Positions 32,391 to 41,800 of a stretch of DNA of 64,000 bases are shown here, piece after piece (the first letter of the stretch is position 1; each line of letters opens with the position of its first letter). This stretch comes from Tistrella mobilis (GTDB taxonomy: Bacteria > Pseudomonadota > Alphaproteobacteria > Tistrellales > Tistrellaceae). The notes below the pieces were generated by a model. It had not been told where the DNA came from, made no database searches, and was given only the letters and a program-made list of their open reading frames with translations. The position numbers were made by a program, and so were the translations under genes. The stretch spans positions 186,001 to 250,000 of the forward strand of contig NZ_CP121015.1 of assembly GCF_041468085.1 (NCBI RefSeq), in the 5' to 3' direction.

Positions 32391-33180
32391 GGCGGGATGT
32401 AAGGCGGGCATTGCCGGCCATGGCCGCGAATGCCTGCCGGAGCGGGGCCTGCATGGCCGGGCCCTGATCCAGGATCTGGAAATGACCGCCGGGGATCCGC
32501 ACCACGTCGACCGGGCCGGTGGTGACCTCGGACCACGCGGCCAGGCGGGCCGGGGTGGCATCGGCATCCGCCAGCCCCGCGATCGCCAGGATCGGGCAGG
32601 CGAGCGGCGGGGTGGGGTCGACCCGGTGGGTTTCGAGCAGCCGGTAATCGGCCCGCAGCACCGGCAGCACCCAGTCGAGCAGTTCGGCATGCTCGAAGAC
32701 CTCGGGCGGGGTGCCGCCCAGGCGGCGCATCTCGGCCACCAGCCCGTCGCGGGGCAGAAGGTGGCGGCCCTCCGGTGCCGGAAGATGGGGCGCCTGACGG
32801 CCGCTCATGATCGCGAGCACCGGCCCCCGGCCCGCCGCCTCCAGACGGCGGGCCAGCTCGAAGGCGAGCACCGTGCCCATGCTGTGGCCCATCACCACCA
32901 GCGGCAGATCGGCCAGCGGCAGCACCTCGCGGCTGAGGTCGGCGGCAAGCCCGGCCATCGTGTCCGCCGGCGGTTCGGCGAAACGCATGCCCCGGCCGGG
33001 CAGTTCGACCGGCCAGATTTCGACGTCGTCGGGCACGCCGGCCGTCCAATGGGCGGCCGGATCGCCGGTCGGGCGGCAGAGATCCGCCGTGCCGCCCGCA
33101 TGATGGAGAACCACCATGCGGGCGGACGCGGCGGCGTGGCGGCGGATATGGCGGAACCAGGCCATGGGATCGTCTCTCAT
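32359..33180 (-). CDS. Type II thioesterase of the NRPS/PKS cluster
   Basis: A 273-aa alpha/beta hydrolase. ATG 33180 overlaps the upstream NRPS stop (ATGA); a second ATG five codons on is also possible. GrsT-like features: LHHAGGTADLC opening, WPVELPGRGMRFAEPP, nucleophile VVMGHSMGTVLAFELARRL (Ser about 98), acid in IAGLADADATP and histidine in IPGGHFQIL. Family role: clears misloaded or stalled acyl groups from carrier proteins. It is the last gene of the assembly line and converges on dctM, overlapping it by 32 bp. It is a separate protein, so it does not supply the missing release TE in cis. Confidence 0.92.
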   Translation of the reverse strand: MRDDPMAWFRHIRRHAAASARMVVLHHAGGTADLCRPTGDPAAHWTAGVPDDVEIWPVELPGRGMRFAEPPADTMAGLAADLSREVLPLADLPLVVMGHSMGTVLAFELARRLEAAGRGPVLAIMSGRQAPHLPAPEGRHLLPRDGLVAEMRRLGGTPPEVFEHAELLDWVLPVLRADYRLLETHRVDPTPPLACPILAIAGLADADATPARLAAWSEVTTGPVDVVRIPGGHFQILDQGPAMQAPLRQAFAAMAGNARLTSRLTSCRGSAAR

Positions 33181-36100
33181 TCGGCGGCACGGATGCCGGC
33201 CGCGGGCAGAAGCCCGGCATCGGCAAGCGCATCGAGGCACAGGCGGAGGCCGGCCCGGTCCAGGGCCGGAAGGCCAAGGCCCAGCGCGGCCAGCCGGGCA
33301 TGGGTGCGGGTCGCGTCGACCGGCCGCTGCCGGGCGATGTGGTCGGTTTCGGCCAGCAGCGGCACCAATGCGGCCAGGTCGGCATCCTCCGGCCGGGTCG
33401 CCGCCAGCCGGCGGACCCGGCCGGTCCAGTCGGCGGTGGCGATGCGCGGCAGGGCGAAGCCCCGGCCCCGCAGCACCTCTGCGACATCATCCCAGTCGAG
33501 CGGCGCGCCGCCCGACAGATGGGTGATGCGGCCGGCCTGCGCGTCGCCGCCGCCGCCCGGGCCGGCCTTGGCCAGCGCCAGGAAGGCGTCGGCAAGATCG
33601 TCGGGACGGACCAGATCCAGCACCCGGCCGGTTTCCGGCATGGCATCGACCAGCGCCATGGCCCGGATCAGCCGCCAGGTCATCTCCCCCGCATCGACCC
33701 GATGATGCAGGCGGTCGCCGGCAATGGTGGTGGCGCGGTGCAGCATCACCGGCCAGCCGCGGGCGATTGCCCGGCAGAGCAGGCGGTCCGCCGCCCAGCG
33801 GCTGGCCAGATAGCCCGTGCCGAGCCCGTCGGGGCCGCCCGGGTCGCCGGCCTCGTCGAAGGGGGGCGCATCGGCGGCGGTATGGTCGACGATGCCGAAA
33901 CTGCCCAGATAATGCACCGGTTTTGCCCGGCCCCCGGCCGCGAAGGCCAGCACCTCGCGGATGCCCTGGACATTGGCGGTGCGCAGGCGCGCATAGTCTT
34001 CGGCGAAATGGATGCGCGCGCCGGTGTGCAGCACGACATCGATCTCCCGGGAAAGCGCCGCCCATCTGCCGGGGGCAAGGCCAAGCGCCGGCCGGTCGAG
34101 GCGGCCCGCGATCACCGTCAGCCGCCGGGCGCGGTCGGGGGTCCAGAGGCCCCAGGCCCCGAGCCGGGCGGTGAGGGCGCGCAGGGCGGCCGCATCATCC
34201 GCGGCCTCTTCGATCACCGTTACCCGTGCCGCCGGATCATCGAGGGCGCGGGCCAGGATCCAGCCCGCGACCAGCGCGGGAACCCCGGTCATCAGGAGTG
34301 CGGCCGGACCGTCCGGCCAGGACGGAACCGGCCCCGGCGGGGGCGAGAGGTCATCCACGAGCGAGAGGTCGTCGCGCGGATCGGCAGCGGTACCGGCAGC
34401 GGCACCGGCTGCGACATCGCCGCCGTGGCCGGCCGCCAGGCGGTCGATCAGGGCGGCCTGGTCGGCCAGAACCGGGCTTGCATAGGCGGTCTTCAGCGGG
34501 AAATCGATGCCGAAGGCCCGGCCGACGCTGAAGGCCAGCTGGGTGGCGAGCAGGGAATTGCCGCCCAGCGCCAGGAAATCATCCTCCCGCGCAACGCCGG
34601 CGGTCTTGAGCAGCCCCGACCAGATGCCGGCCAGCCGGCGTTCGGTGGCGGTGGCGGGCGGCGTGCCGGCCCCGCCGCGGCGGCGGATCGCGCTGCGGGC
34701 GGCACCGTCCAGCGCCTGACGGTCGATCTTGCCCGTGGGGGTGCGCGGCCAGTCGTCGTGCAGCAGCACCAGATCCGGCACCATGGCCGGCGGCAACACC
34801 GCCTCCAGATGGCTGCGGAGCGCAAGGGTCAGCCGTTCCGCCGCAGCCAGGCGTTCGGGATGGCTGACCAGATCATCGAGCGGACGGGCGTCTTCCCCCG
34901 CCGGCCAGACGACCGGCGGCCCGGCCGGCCCCCGCCGGAACACCGCCCGGAAGCCGAGGCCATCGGCATCGAGCTGGAGATCGAGCGTATATCCCGCCCG
35001 GTCGGCCAGATCGTACAGTTGTTCGGGATCCGCACCACAGCCGGCGGGATCGGCATCCGCCGCTGCGACCCGGCGCCGCCAGTCGCCGGCATCCGCCGCC
35101 TGATCCAGCAGCTGCGCGGCCAGATGCGGCCGGAAGAGGCGGCGATGGGGAATGCCGGTCACCGCCAGCATCTCCGGTCCGGCCGCCAGGGCTGCGGCCA
35201 GGGCATCCGGCCCGACCCAGGGAATGGCGGCGGGCAGCGCCGCCGTGGCGGTGACGCCCTGCCGGATCAGCGCGTCGAAACGGCAGGCGGTGAGTTCATT
35301 GTCGGCGAAACCCCGCCGGGGCATGGTCTGCACCGCCGCCCCGGGCAGGATGCCGGCCGCAAGCCGCGCCACCGCCGACGGATGCAGCACGAGTTCGGTT
35401 TCGGCCGCAAGCGCCGCCCCGATCCGGTCGCGGATCGCCGCCCGGTCGAGGGCATCGGGCGCGGTGCGGAACAGAATGTCGGTCCTGAGCGCCGGATTGG
35501 CGGCCAGATTGCGCAGATCGCCCAGAAACACCCGGCCATCCGGCGCCAGGACCGGTTTCAGGGCGGCGAGCATGCGCGCCAGATGGCCGATATCCGGCAG
35601 GTACTGCACCACCGAATTCACCACCACCAGATCGAAACCGCCCGGGGGCACCAGCGCCGCCGGCAGCACGGCCGTCGCCTCGCAGAGCGCCAGGCGGACA
35701 TGGCCGAGATCCGGCCGGCGGGCCTGAAGCCCGCGGATGGTGTCGAGGGCTGCGGCCGAGATGTCGGTGCCGAGAAAGGCCTCGGTGCCGGGGGCGATGC
35801 GGGCCAGCAGGAAGCCCTGGCCGCAGCCGATTTCCAGCACCCGGCGCGGTGCCAGCGCCCGGATGCGGGCAACGGTCGTCTCCACCCATTCGGCCATCTG
35901 ATCCGCCGGGATCGGGCTGCCGTCATGGCTGTTGCGCCAGATGCGGTAATCGGCCAGCGGGTCGGCGCCGTCGCGGGCGATGCCGGCATATTCGCCGTCA
36001 TAGACCGTGCGCCAGCGGGCAACGGCAAGTTCCGGATCGCCGGCCGGCCCGCCACCGGTCGTGACATGGGCGATCAGCCGGCGGTCGGGCAGGTCGGTGC

Positions 36101-38792
36101 CGCCGCAATCGATCGCCGCCGCCACGGCGTCCTGCACCTCGGGATGGTCACGCAGCCGGGACTCGATCTCGCCCGGTTCGATCCGCATGCCGCGGATCTT
36201 GATCTGGCCGTCACGGCGGCCGCGATGGATCAGCCGGCCCTGGCCGTCCAGTGCCACCAGATCACCGGTGGCGTGGCGGGGGCCGTCATCCGCGGGCTGG
36301 AAGGCGTGGGCGGTGCGGTCGGCATCGCCATGATAGCCGAGGGCGAGCACCGTGCCCCGGACGTGCAGCTCCCCCACAGCCCCCACCGGCACCGGCCGGC
36401 CGGCCGGATCCAGCACCGCCAGCCGGGCGCCGGGCAGCGGCCGGCCGATCGGCACCGGCCCGTCATCGCCGCGGGACAGGCGGGTTGCGGTCACATCGGC
36501 GGTCACCTCGCTCGATCCGTAGAGATTGAGCAGCAGGGCGTCGGGAGCGAGGCGGCTATACAGTTGTTGGACGAGTGATCGGGACAATGCTTCGCCGCTG
36601 AGATGTAGAACCCGGAGCGGCCAGGATGTCTCCGGCGCCGGATCGGCGGCGAGCATGACGGCGGCCACCGAGGGTGTGAGCACCAGGCGGGTGACGCCCT
36701 GCCGGCGGATTTCCGCCAGCAGGGCCGCCGGATCGCGCGCGACCGCGGGCGCCGGGACCAGGGCGGGGAAACCGGCCGCCAGCGGGTGGAGCAGTTCGGC
36801 CAGTGCATCGACGAAGGCGGGGGAGGTCTTCAGGCAGGCAAGGTCGCCGGCCGCCGCGGGCAGGCTGTCCATCGCCCAGCGCAGCCGGTTGAGCAGCGCG
36901 TCGCGGGCAAGCAGCACGCCCTTGGGCCGGCCGGTCGAACCCGAGGTGTGGATCAGCACGGCGGGGGCGCGGGCCGCCAGGCGCGCCGGAGCCGCGGCGC
37001 GGGCGGCGAATGCCGGCCGGCCGGCCAGGACGGTCGCGGGATCGAGCCGGGCGAGGCCCGGCACATCCCCGGTGCCGGCCAGCACCCGGATGCCGGCGCC
37101 CCGGGCAAGCTCTGCGATCGACGCCGTCGGTCGGGCCGGGTCGAGCGGGGCGGCGACCACCCCCCGGCGCAGGGCACCGAGCAGGGCGCCGGCCAGCGCC
37201 CGGCCGGGCGGCAGGGCCAGCGCCAGGATGTCGCCGGCTTTCAGCCCGGCCTCGGCCATGGCGGCATCCCAGGCCGCGGCGTCGGCCAGCAGATCCGCCG
37301 CGGCGACGGTGCCGTCGGCCCCGATCAGCGCCGGAGCGGCCCCCCTTGCGCCGAGGCCGCGGGCCAGCTCGTCGAAGAGGTCATCCTCTGCCCGCAGCAG
37401 CGCCGGCCCGCCGTCGACGACCGCGGCGCCGTCGGTCTCAAGCCCGATCGCGGCCATCCGGCGGTCGGGATCGGCGGTGAGCGCCCGGATCAACCCGACC
37501 AGCCGGTCGAGCAGCAGGCCGGCCTCGGCGCCGGTGATCCGGCGCGGGTCGTGGGCAAGGCGCAGCCGGATTTCCGCGCCGGGGAAGCCGGCCAGCATCA
37601 GCGGATAGCTGGTCTTCTCGAAGGTCGCCCGTTCGGTGAAGCGGATGCCGCGGGTGGCGAAGGGGTCCAGGGAGGCGAGCGGCATGTTCTCCCACACCGT
37701 CATCGACGTCAGCAGCTCGATGCCCGGGGCGATGCCGGCGGCGGCGCGGATCCCGGTCAGCGGCAGATGGTCGTGCTGGCGGGCCTCTACCAGCAGCGCC
37801 TGGACCCGGCGCAGCCAGTCCGCCGCCGTCGCCTCGTCGTCGATCGTGACCGCCACCGGCAGAATGGCGAGCAGGGGGCCGAAGATCTGTTCGACACCCG
37901 GAATCTCTGCCGGCCGGCTGGTCGATGTCGTGGCGAAGAGCGCCCGGGGCTGGGCGTCGTGGCGGGCGAGCAGCAGGCCCCAGGCGGCCTGGAACAGGCT
38001 GGCCTCGGTGATGCCGATCCGGCGCGCGGCAGCCTGGATGGCGGCGGTCTGGTCGCGCGGCAGCACCCGTTCCACCAGGCCGTGATCCTGGGGCCCGGCA
38101 TCGGCGGCGGCCGGGCCGCGGTCGAACGGCAGGCGGGCGGGGGCTGCACCGTCGAGCGTGCGCGCCCAGAAATCGCGCGCGGCGGCGGTGTCGCGGCCGG
38201 CCAGCCAGTCGACATAGTGCCTGAGCGGCGGGGCGGGCGGCAGGGCGGGCGCCGTACCGCCGCCCGCATAGACCCGCGCGACATCGCCGAAGGCGAGGCC
38301 GAGCGACCAGCCGTCGGCGACGACGTGATGCAGCGTCGTCACCACCGCATGGGTTCCGGCCCCCAGGCGCGCAATGGTGAGGCGGATGAGGGGGGCCCGG
38401 TCCAGGGCGAAGCCGCGCGCCCGATCCTCGGCCAGGAAGGCATCGAGCCGGGCGAGCGGGTCGGCCTCGCCGGACCAGTCGGCGATGGTGACCGGCAGCA
38501 CCGCCTTGCGGCGCACCACCTGAAGCGCCCGGTCGAAACCCTGCCAGTGGAAAGAGGCGCGCAGGGCGGCATGGCGATCGACCGCTTCCTGCCAGCCGCC
38601 GGCATAGAGCGCCGGATCGAACGGCCCCGTGACCAGGGCGGCGTATTGCTGCAGATACATCGCAGCCCCCGGTTCCCGGAGCACATGATGCAGCATGCCC
38701 TGTTGCAGGGGCGTGACCGGGTGGATGTCTTCGACATCCGGACGGCCTGCGGGGGGGATGGTGGCGGTTGGGGCGGCGGGTGTCGTCGACAT
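33177..38792 (-). CDS. NRPS: C-A(MT)-T-TD, terminal module with degenerate reductase
   Basis: An 1871-aa protein; ATG 38792 (MSTTPAAP) lies 8 nt after the previous stop, and a longer frame gives a basic nonsense extension. Domains: C about 20-445 (HHVVADG 155-161); A from about 465 (HTSGSTGRPK, FVDALAELL 660-668, NLYGSSEVTAD); methyltransferase inserted between A8 and A9 at about 920-1290 (VLEIGCGQG 985-993); A10 TPTGKIDRQAL; T with GGNS (Ser1413); reductase-like domain about 1490-1871. The pocket read by alignment to GrsA is V-D-A-V-H-S-L-A-D, close to the beta-alanine code. In the reductase, TGxxGxxG reads TGVPALVAG (1502-1510) and YxxxK reads YLASR (Tyr1661, Arg1665), so reductive release may be impaired. 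Confidence 0.9.
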   Translation of the reverse strand: MSTTPAAPTATIPPAGRPDVEDIHPVTPLQQGMLHHVLREPGAAMYLQQYAALVTGPFDPALYAGGWQEAVDRHAALRASFHWQGFDRALQVVRRKAVLPVTIADWSGEADPLARLDAFLAEDRARGFALDRAPLIRLTIARLGAGTHAVVTTLHHVVADGWSLGLAFGDVARVYAGGGTAPALPPAPPLRHYVDWLAGRDTAAARDFWARTLDGAAPARLPFDRGPAAADAGPQDHGLVERVLPRDQTAAIQAAARRIGITEASLFQAAWGLLLARHDAQPRALFATTSTSRPAEIPGVEQIFGPLLAILPVAVTIDDEATAADWLRRVQALLVEARQHDHLPLTGIRAAAGIAPGIELLTSMTVWENMPLASLDPFATRGIRFTERATFEKTSYPLMLAGFPGAEIRLRLAHDPRRITGAEAGLLLDRLVGLIRALTADPDRRMAAIGLETDGAAVVDGGPALLRAEDDLFDELARGLGARGAAPALIGADGTVAAADLLADAAAWDAAMAEAGLKAGDILALALPPGRALAGALLGALRRGVVAAPLDPARPTASIAELARGAGIRVLAGTGDVPGLARLDPATVLAGRPAFAARAAAPARLAARAPAVLIHTSGSTGRPKGVLLARDALLNRLRWAMDSLPAAAGDLACLKTSPAFVDALAELLHPLAAGFPALVPAPAVARDPAALLAEIRRQGVTRLVLTPSVAAVMLAADPAPETSWPLRVLHLSGEALSRSLVQQLYSRLAPDALLLNLYGSSEVTADVTATRLSRGDDGPVPIGRPLPGARLAVLDPAGRPVPVGAVGELHVRGTVLALGYHGDADRTAHAFQPADDGPRHATGDLVALDGQGRLIHRGRRDGQIKIRGMRIEPGEIESRLRDHPEVQDAVAAAIDCGGTDLPDRRLIAHVTTGGGPAGDPELAVARWRTVYDGEYAGIARDGADPLADYRIWRNSHDGSPIPADQMAEWVETTVARIRALAPRRVLEIGCGQGFLLARIAPGTEAFLGTDISAAALDTIRGLQARRPDLGHVRLALCEATAVLPAALVPPGGFDLVVVNSVVQYLPDIGHLARMLAALKPVLAPDGRVFLGDLRNLAANPALRTDILFRTAPDALDRAAIRDRIGAALAAETELVLHPSAVARLAAGILPGAAVQTMPRRGFADNELTACRFDALIRQGVTATAALPAAIPWVGPDALAAALAAGPEMLAVTGIPHRRLFRPHLAAQLLDQAADAGDWRRRVAAADADPAGCGADPEQLYDLADRAGYTLDLQLDADGLGFRAVFRRGPAGPPVVWPAGEDARPLDDLVSHPERLAAAERLTLALRSHLEAVLPPAMVPDLVLLHDDWPRTPTGKIDRQALDGAARSAIRRRGGAGTPPATATERRLAGIWSGLLKTAGVAREDDFLALGGNSLLATQLAFSVGRAFGIDFPLKTAYASPVLADQAALIDRLAAGHGGDVAAGAAAGTAADPRDDLSLVDDLSPPPGPVPSWPDGPAALLMTGVPALVAGWILARALDDPAARVTVIEEAADDAAALRALTARLGAWGLWTPDRARRLTVIAGRLDRPALGLAPGRWAALSREIDVVLHTGARIHFAEDYARLRTANVQGIREVLAFAAGGRAKPVHYLGSFGIVDHTAADAPPFDEAGDPGGPDGLGTGYLASRWAADRLLCRAIARGWPVMLHRATTIAGDRLHHRVDAGEMTWRLIRAMALVDAMPETGRVLDLVRPDDLADAFLALAKAGPGGGGDAQAGRITHLSGGAPLDWDDVAEVLRGRGFALPRIATADWTGRVRRLAATRPEDADLAALVPLLAETDHIARQRPVDATRTHARLAALGLGLPALDRAGLRLCLDALADAGLLPAAGIRAAE

Positions 38793-38800
38793 GATGCGGC

Positions 38801-41800
38801 TCACTCGGCAAGGCTGGCGAGAAGGTCGTCGAGACCGGACTGATCGAGCCCGGCCGACGCGAAATCCGAGGGGGTGAGGCGGCCGGCGGCGGGATCCAGG
38901 CAATGGGCGACCAGACCGGCCAGCCGGTCGAGGATCTGCCGGCCGAGCGCCGTCAGCGCCGCGGCGTCGCGGTCGGTGGCCGCCAGCCTGAGATGCAGCC
39001 GCCCCCCGGCGAACCAGGCGAGCAGTTCCAGCGCATGGCCGCCCGGGGCGCCGGGGGCGCGGACCAGATCGGCGGCCGTGGCGGTGACGATCCGGCCGGG
39101 CGGGGCGGTATCGAGCGGCCCCAGATAGGACAGCCGCGGATCGGACTGCCGCCCGGCCGGCGACAGCCGCGGCGGCAGGTCGTCCAGCAGATCCATGGCG
39201 CCGAGCCGCGCGCGGGCGGTGCGCAGCGCCTCTTTGGCGGCCGGGATGGCGTTGTCGGGGCCGGCGGCAATCCCGGCCGGAACCGCCACGGCGACGCTGG
39301 CGGCAAAGGGCCCGACGGCGCGGGAGAGGTCGAACCCCGCCTCGCGGCCCGACGAGGCGACCCAGAGCAGATCACCGGCCAGCACCGATGCGGCGGCGGC
39401 CCAGACCAGTTCTTCGGTGGTGGTGCGATAGGCCTGCGCGGCCGGGCCGGCCAGGCTGGCGCTGATATCGGCATCGAGGGCCAGATCGGCCACGGCCTGC
39501 GGCCCCGCCGCTGCCGGCCGGGCCGGGCCGGCAGCGGCGGCCAGCCTGTCGAGCGCGGCGCGCAGTGCCGCATCCTGCCGGGCGGCCGGCATGGCCGCGG
39601 CGGCCCAGGCCGGGAAGCCCGGCCCGGCCGGGGGCAGGGCGGCGTCGGGCCGGTCGAGCAGCCGGTCGAGACCGGTCGCCAGCAGATCGGCCGAGGCGGC
39701 ATCGGCTATGGCGGCATCCACCGCCAGCCAGAGCCGGTCGGGCCGGTCGGTGAGGGCAAGACATACCGGCCCGCCCGCCGCCCGAAGGGCATCGGCCACG
39801 GTGGCGGCGTCGTCGGCCAGCGGACCGGCCAGCAGCCGTGCTGCCGGCGGCGGATCGGCCGCGATCACCGGCCGCCCGCCCGGGCGGGTCAGGCGCAGCA
39901 TGGGATGATGGCGGGCAAGCGCGGTCATCGCCTGGGCGGCGGTGGCCCGATCAACCGGTCGGGCAAGATCCAGCCGGCGCAGATGCAGCGTGGCGGGCGC
40001 CGCCTCTGCCGCCCAGGCGGCAAGGCCTGGGGTTGCGGTGACCGGGCCGTCGGCGGGCGTCTCGTCCGGGTCGCCGATCGGCTGCACCATCCGGGCGAGG
40101 CCGGCGACGGTGCGGGCCTCGAAGACCGATTTGGCGGTGAGCGCCAGCCCGGCTTCGGCGGCGAGGCGGACCATGCGCAGCACCATGATCGAATTGCCGC
40201 CGAGTTCGACGAAATCGTCGTCGCGGCCGATCGGGGCGATGTAGAGCAGTTCGGACCAGATGGCGGCCAGCGCGGTTTCGACCGGGCCTTCGGGTGCCGC
40301 CCAGGCGCTGGCGAGATCGGGGCGCGGCTGGGCCGGGATGGCGGCGGGGCCGGCCGCCGGCGCCGCGGCCTCCGCGGCCGCAGGGGCGGCTGCGCGCCCG
40401 CCCGCGTCCAGTGCGGCGATGGCGGCGTCTTCGGGCGTCGGCAGCCAGTGGCGGGTGCGGGCGAAGGGATAGCCCGGCAGTGAAACCGGCCGCGGCCCGG
40501 CCGCATCTTCGGCCGGGTCGAGGGCGATGTCGTGGCCGGCGACCCAGAGCCGGGCTGCGGCCGAGAGCAGGGCCGTGCGGTCGGCGAGCGGATCGCCGGC
40601 CGCGGCCCGGGCCGGCGGCAGCAGGGTGACGACCGGGGCGAGGCCGGCCGCGGCGGCGAAGGCGGCGACACCCGAGGGCGGGCCCGTTTCGACCAGCAGG
40701 CAGGCATCGCCGAGTGCCGCAAGGGCTGCGGCGAAGCGCACCGGCCGGCGGATCTGCCCCGCCCACCAGCCGGGATCGGTGGCATCTGCGGCAGTGAGCG
40801 GCCGGCCGTCGACCGATGAGATCAACACCCGCAGCGGTGCCTGGCGCGGGGTCGCCGCGACCGCCGCCGCCATCACGTCGAGCGCGGGCGCCATCAGCGC
40901 GGTGTGGAAGGCGCGGCTGGTGCGCAGCCGGGTGGTATCGATCCCGGCCGCGCGGGCGGCCTCGTCCAGCGCCGCGATCGCCGCGGGGCTGCCGCCGGCG
41001 ACCACGGCATCGGGCGCGTTGATCACCGCAATTTCCAGCACCGCGGCCGGCCCCAGGGGCCGGCGGACGCCGTCGATCAGCGCCTGCACCCGGGCATCGG
41101 ATGCGGCCAGATGCAGCATCGCTCCTTCGGGCGTCGCGGCCATGGCGCGGCCCCGCACAACCGCCAGCCGGCAGGCATCGGCATCGGTGAAGATGCCGGC
41201 CAGGGCGGCGGCGGCCAGCTCGCCGATGCTGTGGCCGGCCAGGCGTTCGGGCCTGAGCCCGCGCGCGTCCAGCAGCCGGGCGAGGGTGAGTTCCACCGCG
41301 ACCAGCAGCGGCTGGGTGTTGCGGGTATCGGCCAGAACCGCGGCATCGCCTTCGGCGATCAGCCGGGCCAGATCCGGCCCGCCGGCTGCCCGCACCGCCT
41401 CGGCAAGCGGCCGGAAGATCCGGGCGGCCTGGGGATCGGTGGCGAGCAGGCCGCGCATCAGCCCGGGATACTGGCTGCCCTGGCCGGGCAGGATCAGGGC
41501 GACCGGGCTTCCGGTCGCCGTGCCGGCGATTACCCGGCCGGCGGCAAGCGCCTCGGCGGCCGCGGCCCGGTCATGGGCGACCACGGCGCGGCGGTGGCGG
41601 AAGGTCTTGCGGCCATGGCGGAGCGTCCAGGCCGCGTCGGCGAGCGGCAGATCCGGCCGCTCGGCCAGCCAGGCGCCCAGGCGGGCAACGGCCGCATCGG
41701 CGGCGCGGGCATCGGCGCCCGAAACCGCGAGCAGCTGGACGGGCGAGGCGGCCGGCCGGCCGGCCGGCAGCGGCGCCTCTTCCAGCACGACATGGGCATT

